Positions 1 to 6,926 of a stretch of 64,000 bases of DNA are shown here, piece by piece; the stretch's first letter is position 1, and every line of letters begins with the position of its first letter. The DNA is from Flavobacterium hibernum (GTDB taxonomy: Bacteria; Bacteroidota; Bacteroidia; Flavobacteriales; Flavobacteriaceae). Under the pieces are notes generated by a model. The model did no database searches and had not been told where the DNA came from. It was given only the letters and a program-made list of their open reading frames with translations. Where the stretch lies: positions 1-64,000 of the forward strand of contig NZ_JPRK01000014.1 of assembly GCF_000832125.1 (NCBI RefSeq), in the 5' to 3' direction. The position numbers and the translations under genes were made by a program.

Positions 1-85
1 CTCGGATGGTGAAATTGGTAGACACGCTGGACTTAAAATCCAGTGAACAGTAATGTTCGTGCGGGTTCAAGTCCCGCTCTGAGTA
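1..85 (+). tRNA. tRNA-Leu (anticodon TAA), missing its first base
   Basis: The sequence folds as a class II tRNA. The acceptor strand CTCGGA pairs with TCTGAG near the 3' end, the D-arm is of GGTGAAATTGGTAGAC type, and the anticodon stem CTGGA/TCCAG encloses loop CTTAAAA, giving anticodon TAA. There is a long variable arm, and the T-arm GCGGG-TTCAAGT-CCCGC is complete. The acceptor stem needs one more A just before position 1, so the gene starts one base outside the window. CCA is not encoded. It reads UUA/UUG leucine codons. Confidence 0.95.
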
Positions 86-89
86 CTAA

Positions 90-126
90 AAACTTCAATT
101 GGCTTGGCTAATTGAAGTTTTTTTTT
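90..126 (+). terminator. Rho-independent terminator after tRNA-Leu
   Basis: An 11-bp perfect stem (AAACTTCAATT / AATTGAAGTTT) with a 9-base loop is followed directly by a T run. It begins five bases after the discriminator base of the tRNA, so it most likely ends the tRNA transcript. Confidence 0.85.
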
Positions 127-198
127 GCAATAAACTCAAGTTTTACGAATAATCTAATTGGTAAGTTCTCTTCTGATGATCTTTTTTGAGTGTAAAAT

Positions 199-1218
199 TT
201 AGAAATTTTCTTTATTAACGTCGTTAACAAATTGTATTACTCCATTCATAAAAACTTTTTGGTCATCCCACATGGCTAAATGACTTCCGTTTGGGCAATA
301 TAAATAGCGCCCTTTTTTGACTAATTTACTCTGTTCTTCCATTGCTTTAGGATCCATTGTGTCATATTTTGCTCCAATCATAAGAGTCGGAACAGTGATT
401 TCATGAAGACGATTCTTAATATCCCACTTCGCTAAGCGACCACTAATTCCAAATTCGCTTGGTCCTTGCATTATAGTATAGATTTCATTGTTAATATGTT
501 TGCTGGCTCGATTTAAACCGTCTGGCCATTCTTTTAATCGACATAGATGTTGCTGGTAATAATTAGGAATAAGTATTTCCATATAACGAGGATTGCTAAA
601 ATCTTTTTTTGATTCCAGTGCTCTTATTTCGGCTAAGACTTCTGGTTTCATTTGTTTAGAAAGTACTTCATCTGCATATTTTCCATATTCCGGCGCGCTT
701 GCCATCATGTTTGCAACTAGCAAACCTTTCATGTTTTGTTGATATTTTAATGCATATTCCATTGCGAGAATTCCTCCCCACGAATTTCCTAACACATAAA
801 AATTATTTTTGTCTGCGCCAATCGCTTTTCTCACTTGTTCTACTTCCTCTACAAAACGTTCAGTAGTCCACAGGATGCTGTCTTTTGGCTGATCACTGTA
901 ATACGAGCCTAATTGATCGTATTCGTAAAATTCGAAGCCTTCTCGTTGAAAGAAAGTTTCAAAACACTCCATATACTCATGTGTCATAGCTGGACCGCCA
1001 TGTAAGAGTAATATTTTTATTTTGGGATTTTTTCCAAATCGTTTGGTCCATACTTTAAATTCGCCAACGGGAGTTTTTATAGGGATCATTTTAACTCCTG
1101 CTGATTCTATACTATTTTCTACATTGTAAGTAAAATAATCATTAAGAGTGCTTTTTTGTGTATCGTTTTTACAAGAGCCTAGTAGTAGAATAGTAGCTAG
1201 AGGAATAATATAACGCAT
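199..1218 (-). CDS. S33-family alpha/beta hydrolase lipoprotein (proline iminopeptidase-like)
   Basis: This 339-aa protein is probably a lipoprotein aminopeptidase of the proline iminopeptidase class (peptidase S33), which removes N-terminal proline or small residues from peptides. Visible are a short signal peptide with lipobox LLGSC (Cys16), the oxyanion-hole motif HGGPA at 73-77, the nucleophile elbow GNSWGG with Ser146, and late Asp (GAKYDTMD) and His (NGSHLAMW) candidates for the triad. The length fits the family. It is transcribed away from the LacI gene and shares a 150-bp gap with it, but has no visible link to xylan use. The substrate is uncertain: S33 enzymes are hard to separate from other hydrolases by motif alone. 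Confidence 0.85.
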   Translation of the reverse strand: MRYIIPLATILLLGSCKNDTQKSTLNDYFTYNVENSIESAGVKMIPIKTPVGEFKVWTKRFGKNPKIKILLLHGGPAMTHEYMECFETFFQREGFEFYEYDQLGSYYSDQPKDSILWTTERFVEEVEQVRKAIGADKNNFYVLGNSWGGILAMEYALKYQQNMKGLLVANMMASAPEYGKYADEVLSKQMKPEVLAEIRALESKKDFSNPRYMEILIPNYYQQHLCRLKEWPDGLNRASKHINNEIYTIMQGPSEFGISGRLAKWDIKNRLHEITVPTLMIGAKYDTMDPKAMEEQSKLVKKGRYLYCPNGSHLAMWDDQKVFMNGVIQFVNDVNKENF

Positions 1219-1370
1219 AGGTATAGATTTAGAAATGATTACATTGTGTTATATTAAAAATACGAAATTTAATTTACTTGTAATTCATTCAGGTACTTAC
1301 GGTATTGTTATTTTTCGAAATATCATCTTGTTGTAAAATAGTTTATATTTACATCTATATTATTTATTTC

Positions 1371-2417
1371 ATGGAAGAAAATAAACATGTAACGATTTAC
1401 GATATCGCTGAAAGGCTTAATCTTGCAACATCAACTATTTCAAGAGCGTTAAAAGATCACCATACTATTAGTGATAAAACCATTAAGAAAGTAAAAAAAA
1501 CGGCTGAGGAAATGGGATTTGTTCCCAATACTTTAGCAGCAGGTTTGCGTGGAAATAAAACTAAAACTATTGGGGTTTTGATTCCAACTGTGACACAGCC
1601 TTTTTTGTCTTCTCTAATTAGTGGTATCGAAATTACCGCTCAAAAATCAGATTATACCGTAATTATTATGCAATCGCATGACTCGTATGAAGAAGAAGTA
1701 AATATGGCTAAATCTTTATACAGTAATCGTGTAAGTGGTGTCATTTGTTCACTGGCAATGGAAACTAGGGATACAGCACATTTTCATCAGTTTTCAAATA
1801 ATAATATTCCATTGGTATTTGTCGACAGGGTTCCAAAGGATTATAACACTTTTAGAGTCGTTATTGATAATTATTCAGCGGGATACAAAGCTACAAAGCA
1901 TCTTATTGAGCAGGGTTGTATTCGTATTGCTCATTTAACTGCTGGTTCAGAGCTTGGAAATCTATATAATGAAAGAAAAAGGGGGTATATTGAGGCTTTA
2001 AAAGATCATAATATTCCAGTAGAAGAAGAATTAATTATTAGTTTAAATTCTGTTACTTATGAAGATGGTGTTAAAGCGAGTAATACTTTATTTGATCTAA
2101 AACCAATGCCAGATGGGTTATTTGCTCCAGGAGATATTTTGGCGGTAAGTGCGGTTCAGACCGCAAAAAAAAGAGGTATAAAAGTTCCGGAAGAATTTAA
2201 GGTTATAGGTTTTAATAATGATCCCATTTCGCAAATTATAGATCCTAACTTATCAACTATTACGCATCCTGCTGAAAAAATGGGAAAAGCTGCGGCTGAG
2301 ATTATTATCAAAAATTTGAAGTCGTCTAAAAATGATGATGCAAAAGAGATTACTTTTTTAAATACAGAGGTTCTTGCCAGAGAGTCGTCTAGTAATGAAT
2401 TGTTAAAAGATATTTAG
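1371..2417 (+). CDS. LacI-family transcriptional regulator, probable xylan-locus repressor
   Basis: This 348-aa protein has a LacI helix-turn-helix at residues 8-30 (TIYDIAERLNLATSTISRAL), a hinge region, and a periplasmic-binding-protein-like effector domain (from IGVLIPTVTQPF). I chose the ATG at 1371, because an upstream in-frame extension to 1305 encodes low-complexity residues unlike the family. It is the first gene of the xylan locus and is followed by its own terminator. The CAAYCGRTTG palindromes upstream of the GH67, transporter and susC units have the central CG typical of LacI-family operators, so this protein is their most likely ligand. The effector (xylo-oligosaccharide or aldouronate) is inferred, not visible. 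Confidence 0.9.
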   Translation: MEENKHVTIYDIAERLNLATSTISRALKDHHTISDKTIKKVKKTAEEMGFVPNTLAAGLRGNKTKTIGVLIPTVTQPFLSSLISGIEITAQKSDYTVIIMQSHDSYEEEVNMAKSLYSNRVSGVICSLAMETRDTAHFHQFSNNNIPLVFVDRVPKDYNTFRVVIDNYSAGYKATKHLIEQGCIRIAHLTAGSELGNLYNERKRGYIEALKDHNIPVEEELIISLNSVTYEDGVKASNTLFDLKPMPDGLFAPGDILAVSAVQTAKKRGIKVPEEFKVIGFNNDPISQIIDPNLSTITHPAEKMGKAAAEIIIKNLKSSKNDDAKEITFLNTEVLARESSSNELLKDI

Positions 2418-2444
2418 GGTTTCACCTCTAGAATTTACGATACT

Positions 2445-2480
2445 AAAGCAGGATAGTTTTTTAAATTATCCTGCTTTTCT
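2445..2480 (+). terminator. Terminator after lacI-type gene
   Basis: An 11-bp stem (AAAGCAGGATA / TATCCTGCTTT) with an AT-rich loop and trailing Ts lies 27 bp after the regulator stop codon. It separates the regulator from the GH67 operon. Confidence 0.8.
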
Positions 2481-2555
2481 TTGTTAAAGAAATAAATTTT
2501 TGAAAAAAAAGAGACTTAAAGTTTTTTTCTTAAATAACAATCCTATATTTTTACG

Positions 2556-2565
2556 CAACCGATTG
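2556..2565 (+). promoter_or_regulatory. LacI-type operator upstream of GH67 operon
   Basis: CAACCGATTG here sits inside a longer GCAACCGATTGC near-palindrome, 122 bp before the GH67 start. The same 10-mer recurs at 11149, 20988 and 21339, with its complement CAATCGGTTG at 11071. The TTG at 2563-2565 followed by an 18-base gap and TAATAATG gives only a weak promoter match, so the start of transcription here is uncertain. Confidence 0.7.
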
Positions 2566-2687
2566 CAATTGTTGTTTTATTTGTAATAATGTATTTTTTA
2601 GATTAAAATTTTATCAAATATTTTTATTAATCCGTAAAACATTGATGCTTTATAGGTGAGGTTTTAAAGAATAAAATTAAAAAGTAA

Positions 2688-4838
2688 ATGACTTCATTAA
2701 GATTTTTTTTCTGGTTTCTTCTCATTTCCTTTTCGGCTTCAGCTCAAAAGGACTATAAATTATGGCTTCAATACCATAAAATACAAAACGCTGCAATTGC
2801 GTCAGAATACAAAAGTAACTTGCAGGGAATTGTTTCTTTAGGAAGTTCCGCAACTTCTAAAATTTCTCTTACTGAATTAGAAACCGGAATTTCTGATATG
2901 CTTGGAAATAAACCAGAAGTAAAATCAGTAATAAATGGAGAAAACAATTTAATTTTTGGGGCTCAAACTAATTTAAATTCGGATTTACAAAAAATATTTC
3001 AATCAGATTTCACTCAGATAAATAATGAAGGGTTTATTATAAAATCGGTTTTGTTGAAAAATAAAAAACAAATAGTAATTACCGGAAAAAATGATGTTGC
3101 TGTCTTATATGGTGTTTATAGTTTTTTGAGATTAATGCAAACGAATAAATCGATTAAAAGCATAAATATTGTAGATGCTCCAAAAACTAATATCAGAATC
3201 TTAAATCATTGGGATAATTTAGATCGAACAGTTGAGCGCGGTTACGCTGGTTTTTCCTTATGGAATTGGCAAAAATTACCTGATTTTATCGATCAGCGTT
3301 ATATTGATTATGCCAGAGCAAATGCCTCAATTGGAATCAACGGAACTGTTTTGACCAACGTAAATGCAAATGCGCTAATTCTAACACCACAATATTTAGA
3401 GAAAGTTACGGCATTGGCAAATGTCTTCAGACCCTACGGAATAAAAGTGTATTTAACTGCCCGTTTTTCGGCACCAATAGAAATTGGAGGTTTAAAGACG
3501 GCCGATCCAAAAGATACTGAAGTTGCCAATTGGTGGAAAGAAAAAGCAAAAGAAATATATAAGTCAATTCCTGATTTTGGAGGATTTCTAGTAAAAGCAA
3601 ATTCAGAAGGTCAACCAGGTCCACAAAATTATGGCAGAGATCATGTCGATGGTGCCAATATGCTTGCCGATGCTGTTGCTCCGTTTGGAGGTGTTATTAT
3701 GTGGAGAGCTTTTGTATATTCTGAACATGATGCCAACGACAGAGCAAAACAGGCTTATGCTGAGTTTCAGCCATACGATGGGAAGTTTAGAGACAATGTA
3801 ATTGTTCAGGTGAAAAATGGAGCAATAGATTTTCAGCCAAGAGAACCTTTTCATCCTTTATTTGGAGCAATGCCAAAAACGCCTTTAATGATGGAGTTTC
3901 AAATTACGCAGGAATATTTAGGTTTTAGTACGCATTTAGTTTTTCTGCCTAAATTATTTCAGGAAGTTTTAGAATCGGAGACTTATCAAAAAGGAAAAGG
4001 TTCGACTATTGCTAAAGTAATTGATGGTTCTTTAAATCCACACAAACTTACCGGAATTGCAGGAGTTTCCAATATTGGGAATGATCTTAACTGGACAGGT
4101 CATCCTTTTGCGCAAGCCAATTGGTATGGCTTTGGGAGATTAGCTTGGAACCCGTATTTAGATGCTGAAATTATTGCGGATGAATGGTTACGAGCTACTT
4201 TTTCGAATGATGAAAATTTCATTAAACCTGTAAAAGATATGATGCTCACATCGCGCGAAGCAGTTGTAAATTATATGACGCCACTTGGTTTGCATCATAT
4301 TATGGATACTGGGCATCATTATGGCCCGGGACCGTGGGTAAGTAATTTGTCAAGACCTGAATGGAATCCAACCTATTATCATAAAGCCGACAAGAACGGA
4401 ATTGGTTTCGATCGATCTAAAACCGGAACAAATGCAACTGCACAATACGCGGCAGAAGGGGAGAAGATTTTTGATAATCTGGAAACTTGTCCTGAAAAAG
4501 ATTTATTATGGTTTCATCATGTTTCATGGGATTATAAACTGAAAAGTGGTCAGACGCTTTGGAATGGTATGGCTTTAAAATACCAAGAAGGCGTAAATCA
4601 GGTAAAAGAGATGCAAAATACGTGGAGTAAAACAAAAAAATATGTTGACAGCGAACGCTATAAAGAAGTTGAAATGTTGTTAGCAATTCAATACAAAGAA
4701 GCTAAATGGTGGCGAGATGCCTGTTTACTTTATTTTCAGCAGTATTCGGGTAAAGAATTGCCTGTGGGAGTAGAGAAATCGACACAAACTTTAGAATATT
4801 TTAAATCATTAAAATTTCCTTTTGCACCAGGAAATTAA
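2688..4838 (+). CDS. aguA: GH67 alpha-glucuronidase, secreted
   Basis: This 716-aa enzyme of family GH67 removes (4-O-methyl)glucuronic acid from the non-reducing terminal xylose of xylo-oligosaccharides. An N-terminal signal peptide (MTSLRFFFWFLLISFSASAQ) sends it to the periplasm. The family core is clear: NYGRDHVDGANMLADA, EPFHPLFGAMPKTPLMMEF and TQEYLGFSTHLVFLPK. By spacing against characterised GH67 enzymes, Glu307 (NSEGQ) is the acid and Asp381 (AIDFQ) and Glu409 (TQEYLG) the base pair. The length matches the family. It opens the unit GH67-SDR-uxuA-GH115-GH10, which lies downstream of a LacI-type operator, so induction by xylan breakdown products is likely. Confidence 0.97.
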   Translation: MTSLRFFFWFLLISFSASAQKDYKLWLQYHKIQNAAIASEYKSNLQGIVSLGSSATSKISLTELETGISDMLGNKPEVKSVINGENNLIFGAQTNLNSDLQKIFQSDFTQINNEGFIIKSVLLKNKKQIVITGKNDVAVLYGVYSFLRLMQTNKSIKSINIVDAPKTNIRILNHWDNLDRTVERGYAGFSLWNWQKLPDFIDQRYIDYARANASIGINGTVLTNVNANALILTPQYLEKVTALANVFRPYGIKVYLTARFSAPIEIGGLKTADPKDTEVANWWKEKAKEIYKSIPDFGGFLVKANSEGQPGPQNYGRDHVDGANMLADAVAPFGGVIMWRAFVYSEHDANDRAKQAYAEFQPYDGKFRDNVIVQVKNGAIDFQPREPFHPLFGAMPKTPLMMEFQITQEYLGFSTHLVFLPKLFQEVLESETYQKGKGSTIAKVIDGSLNPHKLTGIAGVSNIGNDLNWTGHPFAQANWYGFGRLAWNPYLDAEIIADEWLRATFSNDENFIKPVKDMMLTSREAVVNYMTPLGLHHIMDTGHHYGPGPWVSNLSRPEWNPTYYHKADKNGIGFDRSKTGTNATAQYAAEGEKIFDNLETCPEKDLLWFHHVSWDYKLKSGQTLWNGMALKYQEGVNQVKEMQNTWSKTKKYVDSERYKEVEMLLAIQYKEAKWWRDACLLYFQQYSGKELPVGVEKSTQTLEYFKSLKFPFAPGN

Positions 4839-4854
4839 TTATACAAATTAAAAC

Positions 4855-5592
4855 ATGAGCAATAAAACAGCAATTGTAACCGGAGGGAATTCGGGTTTAG
4901 GATTTGCAACCGCAAAGAAATTATGTGATAACGGAATCAAAACGTATATCATCGGAAGATCAAAAGAAAAAACAGAAGAAGCTTGTCGAGAAATTGGCGT
5001 AAATGCAATTCCTGTTTTGTACGATCTAAACGATATTGCCGGAATTCCAGCAATGATAGAAAGTATTACCAAAAATGATCCAATTGATATTTTGGTAAAC
5101 AATGCCGGTATTAATCTTAAAAAAGAATTTTCGGATGTTACAGATGAAGATTTTCTATCTGTAATTCACACCAATCTTTTAAGCGTTTTTGCCGTAAGTA
5201 GAGAAGTGGTAAAAAACATGAAAGAAAATGGCGGTGGAAGCATCGTAAACATTAGCTCGATGGCATCTCAATACGGAATTCCAAAAGTAATTGCCTATTC
5301 AGCAAGCAAAGGAGCAATTGAATCAATGACAAGAGCAATGGCAGTAGAATTGGCTTCGTTTGGAATTCGTGTTAATTGTATTGCACCGGGATTTATTAAA
5401 ACCAAAATGTCATCTACAGCTTTGGATAATGATCCTGAAAGAAAAAATAAAGTGCTGGGAAGAACGCCAATGGGCTTTTTGGGTGAGCCTTCAGACATTG
5501 CAGATGCAGTATATTATTTTGCTTTAAACGAATCCAAATATACTACAGGAACAGTTTTGCCGGTTGATGGCGGAAACAGCATTGGGTTTTAA
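4855..5592 (+). CDS. SDR-family oxidoreductase, probable fructuronate reductase (UxuB-like role)
   Basis: This 245-aa classical short-chain dehydrogenase has cofactor motif TGGNSGLG (9-16), NNAG (82-85), the NISS serine region (132-135) and the YSASK active site (Tyr148, Lys152). It starts 16 bp after the GH67 stop and is followed 16 bp later by mannonate dehydratase. In many Bacteroidota an SDR beside uxuA reduces D-fructuronate to D-mannonate, replacing classical UxuB. That assignment rests on the neighbour and on known family use; the fold alone would also fit other sugar-acid dehydrogenases. It would link glucuronate released by GH67 and GH115 to the Entner-Doudoroff route. Confidence 0.88.
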   Translation: MSNKTAIVTGGNSGLGFATAKKLCDNGIKTYIIGRSKEKTEEACREIGVNAIPVLYDLNDIAGIPAMIESITKNDPIDILVNNAGINLKKEFSDVTDEDFLSVIHTNLLSVFAVSREVVKNMKENGGGSIVNISSMASQYGIPKVIAYSASKGAIESMTRAMAVELASFGIRVNCIAPGFIKTKMSSTALDNDPERKNKVLGRTPMGFLGEPSDIADAVYYFALNESKYTTGTVLPVDGGNSIGF

Positions 5593-5608
5593 TTTTAAAT
5601 CATCGATT

Positions 5609-6781
5609 ATGATAAAAATGCAGCAAACAATGCGATGGTTTGGTCCGCAGGATAGCATTACATTAAGAGATATAAAACAAGCTGGCACAACCGGAATCGT
5701 AACCGCTTTGCATCAAATTCCGGTTGGAGAAATCTGGACCGTTGAAGCAATTATAGAAAGACAGCAAATTATTAAGGAAGCGGGATTAGAATGGACTGTT
5801 GTTGAAAGCCTTCCGGTTCATGAAGAAATAAAACGTGCAAGCGGATCGTATTTGCAATATATTGAAAACTATAAAACGAGTATTAAAAACTTGTCTTATT
5901 GCGGTGTCAAAGTCATAACCTATAATTTTATGCCTATTCTCGATTGGGTTCGAACGGATCATAATTTTATTAATAAAGATGGAAGCAAAGCCTTGTTATA
6001 CAATCAGGACGCGTTTACTTATTTTGATCTCTATCTATTAAAAAGACCAAACGCCGAAAATGATTATTCGGAAGCAGAAAAAGAAACTGCTTTACAATTT
6101 GGCAACCAACTTTCGGAAGAAGAAAAACAATTACTTTTTAAGAATGTTTTATTGGGATTGCCAGGAAGTAAAATCAACTTTACGGCCGAACAGATTTTGT
6201 CTTTGCTAGATAATTATGCCAATATTGATAATCAAAAATTAAGAGAAAACTTAATTTATTTTTTATCCGAAGTAGCTCCGGTTGCCGAAGAAAACGGCGC
6301 AAAATTGGCCATTCACCCGGATGATCCGCCATTTTCGGTTTTGGGTTTGCCGAGAATTGTTTCTACAGAAAATGATATAAAAAATATTCTGGAAGCCGTT
6401 CCTTTAAAAGCAAATGGTTTGTGCTATTGTACTGGTTCTTTAGGCGCTAATAAAAATAACAATCTCGAGCAAATTATTGAAGATTGTGGAGACCGAATTC
6501 ACTTTTTACATCTCCGAAATACCTTCCGCGAAAGCGACAATATTTTCAGAGAATCAGAACACTTAAAAGGCGATGCTAAAATGGAAGTTATTGTAGAAAA
6601 ACTTTTAGTGTTAATGAATAAAACCAAAGTGAGTTTACCCATGCGTCCTGATCATGGATTTTTGCATGATGTTGATGAAACAAACGAAACGTATCCCGGA
6701 TATTCACTCGTAGGACGATTAAAAGGTCTTGCAGAATTAAGAGGTTTAGAAATGGGAATTGCTTATAAATTAAATTTATAG
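5609..6781 (+). CDS. uxuA: D-mannonate dehydratase
   Basis: This 390-aa protein dehydrates D-mannonate to 2-keto-3-deoxygluconate. The start MIKMQQTMRWFGPQD and the blocks LAIHPDDPP, ARTDHNF-like VRTDHNF, LCYCTGSLG, HFLHLRN and MRPDHGF are typical of UxuA (xylose-isomerase-like TIM barrel, metal dependent). I chose ATG 5609 because a longer frame to 5564 overlaps the SDR gene and adds residues not seen in the family; the ATG at 5618 is also possible. It follows the SDR gene by 16 bp. No uxaC, kdgK or kdgA is in the window, so the rest of the pathway must be elsewhere. Confidence 0.96.
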   Translation: MIKMQQTMRWFGPQDSITLRDIKQAGTTGIVTALHQIPVGEIWTVEAIIERQQIIKEAGLEWTVVESLPVHEEIKRASGSYLQYIENYKTSIKNLSYCGVKVITYNFMPILDWVRTDHNFINKDGSKALLYNQDAFTYFDLYLLKRPNAENDYSEAEKETALQFGNQLSEEEKQLLFKNVLLGLPGSKINFTAEQILSLLDNYANIDNQKLRENLIYFLSEVAPVAEENGAKLAIHPDDPPFSVLGLPRIVSTENDIKNILEAVPLKANGLCYCTGSLGANKNNNLEQIIEDCGDRIHFLHLRNTFRESDNIFRESEHLKGDAKMEVIVEKLLVLMNKTKVSLPMRPDHGFLHDVDETNETYPGYSLVGRLKGLAELRGLEMGIAYKLNL

Positions 6782-6795
6782 ATTAGTTTAACTAT

Positions 6796-6867
6796 CCTAA
6801 CAGGTTTCGAAAGCCTCTTAGTTATTTGGAATGAACAAAAAACATTACGGCTTAGACCTGTCAGGTC
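6796..6867. repeat. Intergenic palindromic repeats (CCTGACAGG family)
   Basis: The uxuA-GH115 gap holds a degenerate copy (CCTAACAGG...CCTCTTAG, 6796-6821) and a perfect 13-bp palindrome GACCTGTCAGGTC at 6855-6867, followed by TCCGTTGAAAATA. The same CCTGTCAGGTCTCCGATGAAAATA-like tail follows the copy at 9827. These look like dispersed repetitive extragenic palindromes. Confidence 0.75.
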
Positions 6868-6926
6868 TCCGTTGAAAATACAAAGGTTTAAATAATAACT
6901 AACAAGGTTCTAATTTCTATGATTTT

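Noticed and set aside
1305..1370. N-terminal extension of the LacI-type protein
   Set aside because: The extra residues (MLFFEISSCCKIV...) precede the conserved start region, are unlike LacI N-termini and fall where the promoter is expected; ATG 1371 is better.
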